Positions 19,334-31,653 of a DNA stretch of 64,000 nt are shown piece by piece (position 1 is the stretch's first letter; every line of letters begins with the position of its first letter). Made by a program: the position numbers and the translations under genes. The stretch spans positions 22,177 through 86,176 of the forward strand of contig JADNRX010000238.1 in assembly GCA_015501595.1 (NCBI GenBank), written 5' to 3'. The stretch comes from Hymenopellis radicata (lineage: Eukaryota; Basidiomycota; Agaricomycetes; Agaricales; Physalacriaceae). The notes under the pieces were generated by a model that had not been told where the DNA came from, made no database searches, and worked only from the letters and a program-made list of their open reading frames with translations.

Positions 19334-20060
19334 AAAGTTGAATGATCGGAAATAACCGAGAGCATAATCAACAAGCTACCCTGAGTCACGTGCTGACGAT
19401 CGAAAGTGGTCTATGTAGTGCTCCTGCTAGCCAAGCTAAGTGGCGACGTGCGTGGAGAGGAGAAGAGAGAGCCGGTATCGTTGATACCGGGTGGTTTGGG
19501 GTGAGGTCCCGGCTGGGGGAAAGCAGCAGGCGGGACAGTTTCCGTGAGGGACGCCACACCAGGGTGTGGGAGGGGAAACCGAATCGCCACGGGCAGCCGA
19601 AGACTCGGGTGGAAGGCTGGCCTCACCACGTAAAGGGAGTTGGAGGGTGGGGAGAAAATGCGAGCGACGATGGAGGGAGCGAGCAGGACGCGCGATTTCC
19701 TAATCAGGCGTCCCCAAAAAGACATGTATACCTAAATAGCAATACATGTCTATCTACACGATCGAGAGACGGCACTCTGCTTGGCCTGGCAGAGGCTCTG
19801 AGACCCTCGTTCCTCGGGCCTTTCTGCGCGTCATGTTTCATAAGTAGCTTGATTGGACAATGGGCCGACAAGTGGCGAGGCACAAACCTTGGTAACACCA
19901 GCTGAAGACATCATTGCAAACTCATTTCCAAGTCCAGTGCCATGTGTTTCGCAATGTGAAGACAAACACTCTACTCTGATCTACTGTATGCTACGCCGTA
20001 CATTTACCAACGTTTGGCAATATCTCGCCAACACTTGACATCAGTCCGTCGGCAAGACAA

Positions 20061-20260
20061 TCAATAGTAGAGACCAGTACGATACCACTTCAACTCGGCC
20101 ACCTTGGCCTGGGAAAGTCCCAGAACCTCTGTCGCAGCATCAATGATATCCTGCCTCGACGCGTTGAGTGTCCTCAGATGCGGGAAGGCGTTAATGGCAA
20201 TCTTGAACAGTACGCATGATATACAGCATTGGACGATGGTAATGACTGGAGGACATAATG
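20061..20260 (-). pseudogene. Unknown family copy 3, last exon only
   Basis: The frame NASRQDIIDAATEVLGLSQA...WYRTGLYY matches the last exon of copies 1 and 2. The upstream PNGDALYN part is disrupted by a frame change and neither earlier exon is present nearby. It is a truncated, diverged copy lying between the two longer ones. Confidence 0.7.
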
Positions 20261-20310
20261 AGCATCGTAGGGCAACGACCATAGGCAAAGTGATTCAAGC
20301 AAGATGAAAA

Positions 20311-20881
20311 CTAATAGTAGGGACCAGTACGATACCACTGTAGCTGGCGCGCCTTCTCATCTGAAAGTCTGAGAACATCCACGGCAGCATCAATAATATC
20401 CTGCCTCGACGCGTTAAACGTCTTCAGATGGTCAAAGTCGTTAATGGCGAGATTGTACAGTGCGTCTCCGTTGGGCATGATATATATCATTGGGCGATGG
20501 TAATGACTTTCATGAAAGAGTAGGACCTAGGTGAGCACAAAACGACAATCCAAGGAAGAGACGAGACGTACGGAAGCTCTTTGCCATACGCCGCCTTCCA
20601 CCGTGGATCTACCCACTTTGTCTGCGAGTCAGAAAAGACATCCCAATGTTTGTCCCATTCCTTCTGTTTAGCCAGTTGTCTCCAGAGCTCGAATTCTTTG
20701 AATCTCCAGCCTAATGCATAGAACGGGACAACGTAGCCTTCAAAGATGGTGTTTTCGGGCGGTGGCGTGGCTGAAGCCGGAAGAGTGAGCGGGAAAACCT
20801 CATCACTGCAGCAGAGTCAGTATTATTTATGGCAGACATGAACAGGACTTACAACGTCTTCACTTTTGGAGCGGCTGCCAT
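20311..20881 (-). CDS. Unknown protein, dispersed family copy 2
   Basis: Same three-exon structure as copy 1: exons 20853-20881, 20572-20805 and 20311-20506. The second intron is 65 nt instead of 48. The protein is almost identical, with changes such as KHWDVFSDSQ for KRWDVFSDSQ. Leader sequence and first intron are nearly identical too, which indicates a recent duplication. The function is unknown. Confidence 0.65.
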
Positions 20882-21126
20882 CTATGTCAAAACACAGTGG
20901 TGGTGGTGGTAGCTAGAGTTCAACAACGACCGGAACAATGTCAACACATAACAAACGCGTTGACCATCACGTGCCCCCAATCTCAAACATTTGCGTTGGC
21001 CCTGCCTGGATACATTCACAGACGCTGGATTACAAGACAAGTACACTATTAGAAAGCCTGAGCGGGTAGCATCATTAACGAAAGATACGTATCCAATGCG
21101 GTAAGCATAAATCACTTTCAAATCAT

Positions 21127-22535
21127 CTAAATAGGGAGAACCGTGTTGAACACGATATCCCAGATCTTGCCTGTACACACGGACGTCAGACGGCAAAGTG
21201 TAGTGGAATAAAGGACACGAACTCGTTACGCCAAAGCCAAGCTCGTAGTTTTTGTAGTGGTGACCCAGGTGGTACTTTTTCATCTCCTTCATGTACGCCG
21301 GCAGGTTTGTGTGATGGAGCCTAGACGCTTGTAAGAAGGCTATCAAAGAATGGAAGCACGGCCGGACTTACGCATAATGCATGCAGTCATAAACGACATC
21401 TCGTGGGAAATTAGGGAAACCGCGTATAAACAAATTGAGGGAGACTTACAGAAAGTAAATGCTCCTGCTATTACCCCGTTGGCAACAGCAACAGGGAACA
21501 GCTTATACGCCAGTTGCGTGAAAGGGAATTGCAAGACAGTGAACAGTACCGGCGGCATGACGAGCCTCAGCCTGTCCATAGGCAAGTAATGATGAACACC
21601 ATGTAACAGGAAATGGAGCGTCAATGCATAGTTCGCGTCGGGCAGATAGTCGTCGAGATGGAAAAGGAACCGGTGCAGCACGTACTCCAAGATCGTCCAC
21701 ATAAGGTTCCCAAACAAGAAGCAAGGAAGAACTTTGAGGTAGGATTCGGCGGGTATATCGAGTATGGAGGCAAGGGGGAGATAAGGATTAGACGTGAATG
21801 CTGGTAGAGGGCCGTGGAACTGGAACAGCGAGCGCAGGAAGAGATACGCGGTGATGGGCAGCCAGAAGGCCGGCACCACGTACCACGCTGTCCGTGTGAA
21901 CACCTAAGGCAATATGAGCACATTCGTGACAAACGCGGCGGGTGTGTTGCTGACCTCAAGATAACTAGGACCGAACATTCTCGCCGACTTGGCCAGATGT
22001 CTGGGCTGGTGGATTTGCTTGAGATAGAACGATTTGCTGGCAAGTTGGGTAAATAAGGAGTCAGGGAGTGACGGACGACAACCGACCTAAAGTTTGCCTC
22101 CCAGACCTGCCTCAACAGCGGCTTGCGCAGGTCGATAAACTCGTTCTTTGCAAAGTCAGCGGCAGTGTCCGTGTTATCGGGATGGTAGTCGTCCGTGGCA
22201 ACCCAGTCTGTTCATAAATATGAGGGTACCGAGCGCGCGCTTATGACGAGAAACATACCGTCGCTGACAGTAGTCTCGTCCGTGCCGACTTTGCCAATGA
22301 GAAACTCCTCGAGCATATCGTACGCGGCCTCCGAGTGCTCGTGCTCCTCCTTGTCGTTCATAACATTGTCCACTGGCTGTCCACCGTACCGGAGAATGAT
22401 TTCCTCGCCGCCCGGATGATCTGCGAGGAAGCCGGAGACATTGTAGACTTTGCCGCGGTACGACAGCCAGCAGCTCGACGACGAGCGGTGGCCGGCGACG
22501 TCCTCGACAGTGAAGATTTTGACTCGCTTCGACAT
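21127..22535 (-). CDS. SCS7: Sphingolipid fatty acid 2-hydroxylase (cytochrome b5 fusion)
   Basis: Endoplasmic reticulum di-iron enzyme that 2-hydroxylates the very-long-chain fatty acid of ceramide. The N-terminal cytochrome b5 domain shows the heme ligand in SGFLADHPGGEEIILRYGG and the second histidine in the EEHEHSEAA stretch. Later exons read KSFYLKQIHQPRHLAKSARM and VFTRTAWYVVPAFWLPITAY. The hydroxylase histidine boxes are EYVLHRFLFH, HFLLHGVHHYLPMD, and MHYALHH with KKYHLGHHYKN. The end reads WDIVFNTVLPI. Seen introns include 22208-22258. The length, order of domains and all boxes fit a complete functional enzyme. Confidence 0.92.
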
Positions 22536-23084
22536 GGGTGGACAGTGAAGATGGAAAGAAGCCGAGTTACTAATAAGAGGTGACCAATTCAAAGTCTGCC
22601 CACTTCCTTTTTAAGATTTACTCAGCACTCTCCTGTTCTCGGCGCAGTTCCACACTGTCCTCGACCACCGTCCAGATTCGTCGTTGGCTGTCGTTGCGCT
22701 TCGGGACCATCCTACACAATCTTCATGTTATTGCTCTCCTTCGGTGGCAGTGTCAGCATATTATTACAGAGCACGCACCTGCAAGTTCTTCAATGACATG
22801 ACTTGCACCTCCATGAGCTTTCCTATGCCTCCAGCTCGCCATTTTACCTTCAAAGTCAGTGTATAAACACCATGCGGGTCGAGGTGTAGAGGCAACTGGG
22901 AATTCATTCAACCTTTTGTATTATTGGACACTTTTGCCGCTCATCCGCAGGGTTGTTCGGAATGACTGTATCGATATTAGACGGATTGGTAAACACGATG
23001 AGCTCGCTCGGAGAAACGTTCTAACCATTCATCGCCAATTCATGCCGAAGACGCAATTTGAATGAATCAATGAATGAGTAAATA

Positions 23085-23477
23085 GCTATGGCGTCCAGCG
23101 TTTACGCCACACTACTGTTCCGATCATCTCATCGTGCAAGTTTGGCTTGGGACATACGTTAGCGAAGTGAGTATCGCCATGTATTCAATGGCCCCACGCT
23201 CTACAACTTCTTCACCTCCAAGTAAGTCCAGACTATGTTCAACGGCGGGGAACTCCGTATTGTAATTCATGAAGACTTCTGGCCGAAGGATCTCGACGCC
23301 ATCCTACATGTCGTTGGGCATAATCATCTGAAATGCGCAGCGAACTATATTGCCATCGAAAACGCGCCTGACTTGCGTATGCCCAGACACGATAGGATCC
23401 ACTGTCTGGATTTAGTCGCCGCGATTCGCGACCTGCGGAGTACGCAAAACGCGTATGTCAACGGATGTCCGCTATAA
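23085..23477 (+). CDS. Possible small gene, not recognised
   Basis: A plus-strand frame reads DFWPKDLDAILHVVGHNHLK and then AANYIAIENAPDLRMPRHDR up to a stop at 23475-23477. A matching upstream exon could contain FNGPTLYNFFTS (about 23188-23222), followed by a GTAAGT donor. The joined product has no motif I know and the start is unsettled. It may be a fragment. Confidence 0.35.
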
Positions 23478-23832
23478 AGTTGCGTTCGGGAAATCGCCCC
23501 CCAACTCACTCGTGCGTCACTCATTGCACTACACAAAAAGGCTTCGTTCACTCTCACAATCTCACACCAACGACATAGACAGTAGACCATGATATTGAAA
23601 CGAATGTTTTGCATGTATCAGCCTACAGACATGCACCTAATCCGGGCAACATATAATTTACTTCATGAACGACGCGATAACACTGAACAGGAATAATACA
23701 AAAATAAATTGAACAATGAACACGGTGAAATGATGATGTGGGGGGATGGAGAATGGATGGATGTGTGGTGGTTGTGGTGTTGGAAAATGAAAAAAAAAAC
23801 CATAATGCTTAAAATCAAGAATGTCCGTCGTC

Positions 23833-25676
23833 CTAAGGCGCGACCTTGCGTCGCTCTTCTCGCTCCCGTGCCTTGTGCGCCACCATACGCTTATAGTTTG
23901 ACTCCTGGATCATCTGCTTCACCCCAGGCAACTCCTTATCGATGTTGACCGGAGCTCCTTTGGGGAAGCAGTCCAAGACCCATGAGCGCATATAGATACT
24001 GCACTGTTGCAAAGTTAGCTGGCGTATGATGTGAAATGAAGCGTTATCATACCTTTTGGTACCTTTTGGACGCGTATTTTTTCACGAGTGTCTGGGACTG
24101 TTCAACTTCTGGTAAAAGAAGATGGTCGAGTAACACTTTGACGACGGGTAGGATCTCCGCCTCTTTGTATCCGGCATAATGCGCGAGTGTGGGCGTCTAA
24201 ATGAAGCATGAGCGAGCAACTCTAAAAACGCATTGATGCGACGTACCCAGTCCTCCTTTTGAAGACTCAGGCGCGCTAAATAAAGACAGGCGGCTGCCTG
24301 CTTAGACGCAGGCACACTGACCAACTTCCACTCCAACGATGCCACTTCCAACAAATACTTTGCTATTGTGCGCGCTGTCGCGTCGAGATCGTCGGCTTTG
24401 CTCGCACGACGGAGCCAGCTCATAGGGCCGCAGTAGCTCAAGTCCCAATTTAGAATTTTAAGGACGTGCTGTTCGGCCTTCAAGAGCTCTGCAATGGTGT
24501 ATTGCTCACCGGCGAGATTCACGATATCATTGATACTGGGGGCGACACTCTCCTCGAACTTGGTGGAGATGAAGAAGCACGAGATGCCCAGCAGCTGAAG
24601 TTTTGAAACGGAAATGGTGGTGCGCATGGAAAGAACGCGGTCGAAGACGTTCACGAAAAGGAACCACGTCTCGGGGAGACAGCGATACATGGAATGCACC
24701 TGCAGCATCCAGTCCAACAGTATGGTTCGCTTAGACCAGTCTAGGTCAGTGTGACGGTCCATGTAGTCAGCACTTGGTAGTGTGTTGATCTGGACGACGC
24801 GTGAGCTAAGGAATCTCGGTGAAGGAAGGAATACTGACCTCAATCTCCTTCATATATTTACAAACTTCGACGACATACTCGGAAACCATCAACGGGTCGT
24901 CAGCATCTTCCACATCAAGATCAATCCAATCCTGCTCCTCCTCTTCGATGACCTGTAACTGCGCGGCGACATGGTCGACTTCGACCTGCGATTCCTCCAC
25001 TGGTTGAACAGCGTTCTCGGCAATAGTGTCAAGCGGCGAGTCTTCTAGCGGAGTGGTATGACGTTTCTTGAAAACGCGAGGGGCTCTTCTTCGTCGACAA
25101 CAGAGTTGGAGCGCGACGTGGAGGTGCTAGCGACGCTAATCGATCCTTGGCGGCGAACACCGGGTACAGCAGACGATGCAGAAGGTTCGTCGCTGCTGGC
25201 CACAGTGAACTTGCGGCGCGCGTTAAGCACCTTGGACGACGCTGTTCCCGTCGGGGCGATTCTCCCACCAGCAGTCGTCTGCAGCGGCCGGCGAGCAACG
25301 GGTTTAACGATGGGCCGCGGCTTGGAGGATTCCTTGAGATCGTCTGTCTCCTTCTCCTTGCCCTTGCTGCTGCTGCTGCCTTCTTTGGAGGCATTGGGCC
25401 CGCCAACCTCTGCCAGGACGCCGCGCTTTCTTTGCCGACAGAGGTCTCCACTCCTTCTGTGGTCTTCTTGGTTGGAGCCACTGTCTTGGAATCGCCCTCG
25501 CCGCTCGCCAGGGCCTTGGTCCGCTGGGCTATCCTAGCTGCCCGCGCAGTCGCATTTTCTATGTCCTTGACGGTATTGCGCACCGTCCGCATCACTGGTC
25601 GCCGAATCTGTTGACGTCGTCAATTATCGTCGACATGGTCGACAACGGCGAGACGCACTGGAATGTTGGAAGACAT
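23833..25676 (-). CDS. G2/mitotic B-type cyclin
   Basis: Regulatory subunit of Cdk1 for entry into mitosis. Exon 1 codes MSSNIP (25659-25676), followed by an intron 25608-25658. The N-terminal part carries a destruction-box-like RGVLAEVGGPN. The cyclin box begins MVSEYVVEVCKYMKEIE and continues DWSKRTILLDWMLQVHSMYR, then LPETWFLFVNVFDRVLSM and ISCFFISTKFEESVAPSIND. The C-terminal cyclin fold has KQAAACLYLARLSLQ, and the gene ends KRMVAHKARERERRKVAP. Two frame breaks in the N-terminal half (near 25427-25433 and 25080-25083) are each fixed by one extra base in a homopolymer run; two very short introns are the alternative. The cyclin core itself is intact. Confidence 0.85.
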
Positions 25677-25920
25677 GAACGACTAGTATACAAGCATATG
25701 TCGGTTTGAAAATAATGAAGAAAGACGAGGAAAAGCGGAGACGGTGTCGCTGACAGAGTGGAGAACAAGAGAGAAATTCCTAAAATGGATTCCTGGTTTT
25801 TGCCAAACAAACAAATAACGCGGCATCATGTGATCGTCTGTTGGCCCATTTCGTGCAGGGGCGCCTGTCCACAACTGTTTACATGATTTCACGCGTCTTT
25901 ATCATAAACAAGTCCGTTAT

Positions 25921-27770
25921 TCAAAGCTTCTCGTACGAGCTAATGATACTGCTTGAACCGCTATCGCTGGCGGTCGGGCGCTGACTCTCAACATCTACGG
26001 CGCTGCGGTCTATGACGAGCTGGACAAGAGTATCAACGACAGACGGGTAACACTTACCTTATCCATATCCGCATCGCTTATTGTCTCCGTCACGACATAC
26101 ACATCTATAGGCGTATTCCGTCCTCTCCGCTGTAGGAGAGAGCATTGGTTTCAGTGAACAAAATCGAGCAGGGGAACGCGGACCTTGCTATTCATGGACT
26201 GAAATCTGGGCACGGCCGGGGAGTCCATGTCGTCATCTGGTGTCGCTCGTAAACTGTGTCGAGTGTTCAACCTGAAAGTGTCCTTCAGATCGGTCGTATT
26301 ATCATAACCGTGCTTCCTCACGAGCTCAGGAATGTATTCGCATATACTAAATGGCATTAGCAGGATTCTCAGTGCGCTTCTTATAATGACTTACGCCGAC
26401 TGATCAGGAAGCACAAGGCCAGATAGACCCAAGTCTTTGGTATAACAATATACTGGGGTGGTTCAGTAGACGCTCCGAGAAACAGCCATAGTAACTCACA
26501 GTTATCAAACAGAATATCGACGTGACACTGAGCCAGATGCGTGAGCGGTGAACGGTTCGCCAGGTCAAAACTGGTGCTCACCAATTGATGAGTCCGGAAT
26601 TGAGAGTATACAAAATAAGATGGTCGATGATTTCGTCCGTTCTACGACAATCAATGAGCTGAGAAGAATCAAGTCAATGAAGATCTATTACTGTTTGTAG
26701 CCCGTGCGCTTCTGGTGGAGAAAGTAACATAGTGAGATAGCAAGGCTAGTGTCGCACACGGCGGCGCCTGAAAGTCGTAATATGCTCGGTATCTGGGAAT
26801 CCGTTGCTCACGATGCAGTGTATGCAATGTCAAGACGAACCTTGACACTTCCAAATCTTGCAAAATTGCGCAGAGAGATGAACTCTCCTGCAGAAATTTC
26901 GCCGCTGACTAAACCAATCATCAGGCCTCCGAGCTCAGAGAGAGTGCTGTGAATTCGCTCACTGAAATGAACGAGCGCCAGTAACCCCTAGTCATCGCAG
27001 TAACAACTCGAGTTTAAGACCGCTCCAAAACCTAACTCACCAGACACATCGTCAAAAACGTCTTCCTGTCGCTCACTAATAAAGGTCAATAAATAAGCTT
27101 GTACAGTGAATTGTGCCCAAACGCTCACATAACCAGACTTGGTACGCCAGGAACCTGCGTTTGATGTTAAATCAATGTACACCATCAGTATGAAAACCGC
27201 ATACGACTCCGTTAACGCTGAGATGACCATCTGGTGGTGCGGCGTAAGATTTTTTTTTCGAAAATAGTTAGTGTATCACTCACCGATAAACACAGCTCAA
27301 CCTAGAGTGGTGCATCACGATTAGTGGAGACTCTCCGGAATGCATGTAGCGTACATTGAGGCTCCAGATAGACCGTCCCGCAGGTCCCGTTGTGACCAGA
27401 TAGTACCACGACGCATGCGACACGAGGACCATAGAAGCGGTATCGAGGACACTTGGATGATGTAAATCAGATTGACAGGTAAACAGCGGAGAGCGTCCTA
27501 CTTGACCAAGACTACCTAGACCTCGGTCAGTCCGGCGTTGAGAGGGCATGCTGGTTTTCGTTACACACCATCAGCTTAACTTTCCACGAGTCGTTCGGAA
27601 ACCGCTTGTAGTATGTGTATGTTTGTGACAGCGAAATACCATAAAGACTGAGGAACCATCAGGATGGACAGACAGGACCAAGACGCGACGTACATGGAAG
27701 ATAATATCACCCCGAGGAGCGTCATGCCCAGGGCGATTTCTTCTTTGCGGTTGCGCTCTACGACAGCCAT
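25921..27770 (-). CDS. DUF6534-type basidiomycete membrane protein
   Basis: Seven-helix membrane protein family of mushrooms with unknown function. The start at ATG 27768-27770 leads into LGMTLLGVILSSI. After splicing the protein reads LYGISLSQTYTYYKRFPNDS and WKVKLM, then SVLDTASMVLVSHASWYYLV. Further exons read VISALTESYAVFILM and RFLAYQVWL, then RTDEIIDHLILYTLNSGLIN and finally LNTRHSLR, the usual family ending. A hydrophilic tail ends SSSIISSYEKL. There are about ten short introns whose borders I did not all fix. Naming rests on the order of these family-typical blocks. Confidence 0.7.
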
Positions 27771-27829
27771 GGAGAGAACGGGGGAAAGGACGTAACATAC
27801 AGCAACACTGACAGTCCCACATTTAAAGC

Positions 27830-28768
27830 TCAATGCAACTGATGAGACTTGTTGTACAAAGAAGGAAATAGACGTAGCACCGTGGACACGAGGCGAAACG
27901 GTGCACAATACGAAGCCGTGAGCGTAAACCTGAACAGCAGTCGAGTCTTCCTGAACGCCATGAAGTTGTAGGAAGCCAGTAATCTCAAGGCTGTATTGAT
28001 CCACAAGCATAGCACTCAAACCGCATTCCTGTAGTATTGAACTCGAACGTGGCAGTGGGTGTTTATTCGTGAGAGAAGACCGTTGGCGGCGATAGAGCGA
28101 CCGGCCAGACCATCAGAAGTTACCCATGAGGACCATGAGAATGTTCGCAGGAAAGGCCAGGCGGCAACGAAGCTGCAACAAGGATGAATTACGACTCGTC
28201 GCCAATAAGACTTGGGCAGGTACACGAACAGGCTAGATGGAGGTCAGGAACAAGTCAGCGCACAGGAAAAAAGGCGAGAAAAGGCTTCACTGTGGCATAC
28301 TCTCGCACAGGTACGCAGTAGACTGTGGGAGATTGAGTCGATAAGAGAATTTAAGCATGCATAGCAGAGAAAATCGGTATTTCAATCGCGTGCTTGGCGT
28401 TCTCATGAGGGTCAAAAGCAAGTGGCAATCACGTAACTGACATGATTTCAAACCATGATGTCCTCCTACCACTTCCACATATTTCCCGCGTCATAATATG
28501 CCTCGAACAATCTGTTTGATCTCATGTATGACATGTATCTTTCTGGTATTTGGTCGTCGATCGTGGCGGTCGAAGAGCCAAGTACACCGCCCGATGCCGA
28601 ATCTCGGAGAGTGCCTGCGCCATTGAAGGATAATGTAAGTCTCGAACAGGTAAGCGCAAGCGAATGTGTTGAATAGCATGATGGTAATAACAACGATGTT
28701 CCCCAAGTGTACTCATAGTAAAATATATATGAATGTCCACCCAAACCAAATATCAGGCCACTAATCAC
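27830..28768 (-). other. Unresolved stretch with membrane-like open frames
   Basis: Between the DUF6534 gene and the next minus-strand gene. One minus-strand frame reads GNIVVITIMLFNTFACAYLF and ETYIILQWRRHS, which looks like a membrane segment; another reads YLPKSYWRRVVIHP. I could not join these into a credible gene. It may be an unrecognised membrane protein or a decayed duplicate. Confidence 0.3.
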
Positions 28769-28770
28769 CA

Positions 28771-30041
28771 CTACGATCCCTTCTCCGAAGACCCGTTCTC
28801 CTTCTCCTTAACAATCCTCTTTCGCCAGCCACCTTCCAACCGCTCCCCACGGGATAGAAACGAACCGGGTATGACCTTTGTGATAGGAGATGTCTGAGGT
28901 GGTACATCATCCAAGGCATCTTCAAGCACTTCCTGGTCTCCCTTCTCCCTTATGAACAACACAGTCTCCTCCTTGTGCTTTCGAACACCCCTGGCTGCAT
29001 GCCGCCGCGGATGACTGGACCCCGCCTTGGACGATTCTGCAATCGGTTGTCCAGACTGCCGCTCTTGATTGGAAGTCCTTGAGAACACGAGACTTCTTGG
29101 TTCGACGGGCCAAGGCTACCTCGTCTTCGAAGAGGCGTTTCTTCAGGGACGGAGAGCAAGTAGAGTGAGACGAGTGAGCTGCATTGTAAGCTGCACTGGC
29201 GAGCGGTGATGAAGGAGAAGCTGAAGAAGTTGTCGTCATCAAACTTCGAAGCGCTTGGTGTCGAGGGTTCATAAATGTCCGTTCTTCCTACAGTCAGCGA
29301 TCTACGCCTGGACATGGCCTGCTCCGTACGAGAAGGCGTCACGACGCTATCAGCATGCAGAGAACGCGTTGACGCGGAGGACGAGTGATGTGCACCTGTT
29401 GAGGGCAGAATGCGCGTGTATTCTGATTCGTGGAAATGTGATTTGGTGGAAAATGATGGGCCACGAATGTAAGATGCTGTAGCTGTAAAATTCATCCCAA
29501 AAGACGACATCCGAATGGCGGGGGCGGGATGGGGTTTGCGTGACGGTGCATGGGCAAAAAGGAGCTGTATCGAGAAGGCATGTAAATCGCTTAACAGTCT
29601 TGGTCGAGATGAATGCGCAGGTATCAGACACAAGGGTATTGAGGTCTGACTCGTGTAGGGTCGCATACGCGCGGAGATGGTAGAGAACAAGGAAGACTGA
29701 GTCACGAGGGACCACAACTTTGCCGTCCCAGAACAGAGACATGGGATAACGGAAATCTAGGAGGAAATGGCGCAGATTGAGGCCTCGAGCGTGAAACGTC
29801 GATGAACTGGTGTCTCCGTCGCGACACCGAGAGGCAGCTTCGAAGAGTGAATCGAAACGTGCTTCGAGCATAGATAGGATGTGCGAGGGTCTTGGCCAGC
29901 TGATGGCAGAACGTCGATGGAAAGAGCTCCATCTCAAACGCGTCTCAGCGGATAATGTTTATTGAGCGTATCGACGAGGACGCTGATGTGGTGCGCGATG
30001 TCTGTTTCGGAAGTCATAGAATCAAGGGCGAGAGTGTTCAT
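28771..30041 (-). CDS. Unknown basic, probably nuclear protein
   Basis: A model can be built from ATG 30039-30041 (MNTLALDSMTSETDIAHHIS), a 38-nt intron, and a helix-rich exon reading SMLEARFDSLFEAASRCRDG then VPRDSVFLVLYHLRAYATLH. After a serine-rich linker come KKRLFEDEVALARRTKKSRV, which looks like a bipartite nuclear signal, and a charged tail ending EKENGSSEKGS (stop at 28771-28773). Several frame changes in the linker mean exon borders are uncertain. I do not recognise the family. Confidence 0.5.
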
Positions 30042-30211
30042 AGTTGATACTGGATACAGAGACTCAGTGAGAAGGGCGGTATTGTCAGGATAGAAACGTA
30101 CGAAAAGTAAAGAATAGCAAGAAACGAGCGACGACGAGGGTAGCAGAGAAAGATGGGGTTTCAGTGTGACGATGACAACTTTGGCGCCACGTCCAAAAAT
30201 GGCGCCGTTAC

Positions 30212-31000
30212 TTGAGTCACGGGAGTTCCTTTCCGATCACATTTCTGCTTTCAGACTGTCTGCGACCGCTCCTCTTTATAGCTAGCCAGCAATCTCCTCC
30301 CCATGGCGTACGTTTCCAAGGCCCATCCGAACAGAACCCCACCGCAGCACCACATTGCTTATGGTTAAAGGAGACCACCGGACCCACACTTCCTTCTGGC
30401 GGCGAAGCCGGGGTAGTGTGAGTCCTCTGCTGCCAGATACTTGTTCTAAGCTCAAATCCTCCTTTTCTTAACCCTTTTGCTTTCAGGTCTACAGACAGTG
30501 TCGAATGATTACTCTTTTAGAAGATAAATTTGTTCGCAGACAACTCTTTCTCTCGAAACGGCTGGTACACTTTCGGTCTTTCCCTGTTGCCTTCTATCTC
30601 AAGCGTGTTGTGTATGTGGTGAAACTACGAACGTACTCCATCAGCTGTGAAATACTCTATGGAACAGGAATCATAGACGAACTCTCTTCTGCTCAGATAC
30701 AATCAGTTGCACCTTCCGAAGTATTGCGTTGCTTCAACTACACTCCATCAGCCTCAGGTCTAGTGACACTCACAGCTGCCGTGCTGAACAGTACGAAGGA
30801 AAATCTCCCAGAAACCAGGCTTCATTTCCGCCTCACCGCTAGGAGTGTACTAGGAGGAAGCGGATCGAGAAGTAGAAAAACTGTTCATGGGCCTACGTCC
30901 GCCGCAAGCTCCTGGGGTCCGATAACGATTTTCATGAGGAAGGGTTCTACGTTCATCATGTCTCGACTCTTCAACGATACCGTAGTACTTGGTGGGCGAA
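30212..31000 (+). other. Unresolved stretch, weak plus-strand coding signal
   Basis: A piece reading GPSEQNPTAAPHCLWLKETT ends in a GTGAGT donor near 30418. Joined to the acceptor near 30487 it would end GEAGVVSTDSVE, which looks like a natural C-terminus, but no good start is visible. The ATG-started frame 30505-31056 (183 aa) has no motif and overlaps the minus-strand gene below, so I do not call it. Confidence 0.25.
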
Positions 31001-31005
31001 AGATG

Positions 31006-31611
31006 TCATTGCGACGCGCCCTCTCCTGCATGATAATAAAGCAACGCGTCAATTAGAGGCACCAGCTCGGTAGTCCGTAATGCCATGAGCATGACGTCGA
31101 CGTGGATGAAATAGTATCCGTTACTAGGCGCATAGTTATCAAATGTGGCGTCCGACGCCGCCGAGGAAGATTCCGCGTGGTCTGTCGAATTTGAAAGATT
31201 AACAAATGGGGCCTACGATTGTTTCGATGACCATAACGCTGTAGTAAGAGAGCATGTCGGCGCCTTGAAAACGATCCCGCTGACCTGGCGCCTCCGTTCT
31301 TTGCAGGACGCTACTTTGGCGCCACTTTGCCAAGAACTTTTTAGTCCAAAGTAAGATCGAAAAAGGAAGGAGTCTTATGTTGAAGAGAATAACCTCCTTT
31401 TCCACTATCGGCGACTGGGTAAGACGCCGTTGACCGCTCTGATTCTTATGTGAATCGGCTTGGTCAATTTCTTACTCACATCCGCCCGAAGCTGAGTAGC
31501 TTGAGTAGGAGGTTTGTAACGATTACAAGTTCGCGCTTCTATGTTTGGCATGCAGATTATCACACGCGTCTGGTCTAGGCATTGTTTAAAACAACGTAGC
31601 GGGAAAGACAT
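31006..31611 (-). CDS. Unknown protein, probably frame-broken
   Basis: Starts at ATG 31609-31611 (MSFPLRCFKQCLDQTRVII). A GTGAGT...CCCAG intron joins QATQLRAD to SPIVEKEVILFNIRLLP. The second exon then reads GADMLSYYSVMVIETIVG and hits a stop. Removing one base in the adjacent run of Cs lets it continue as NLSNSTDHAESSSAASDATF, YFIHVDVMLMALRTTELVPL and IDALLYYHAGEGASQ. The protein is unrecognised. It starts 43 bp from the divergent NmrA-like gene, so the two share a promoter region. Confidence 0.4.
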
Positions 31612-31653
31612 TCAATAAACACTCCCCTCAAGACTCTTTCATCTACCAGCACT

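Noticed and set aside
30505..31056. 183-codon plus-strand frame starting MITLLEDKFV
   Set aside because: It has no motif, and its second half overlaps the more protein-like minus-strand exon ending at 31006.
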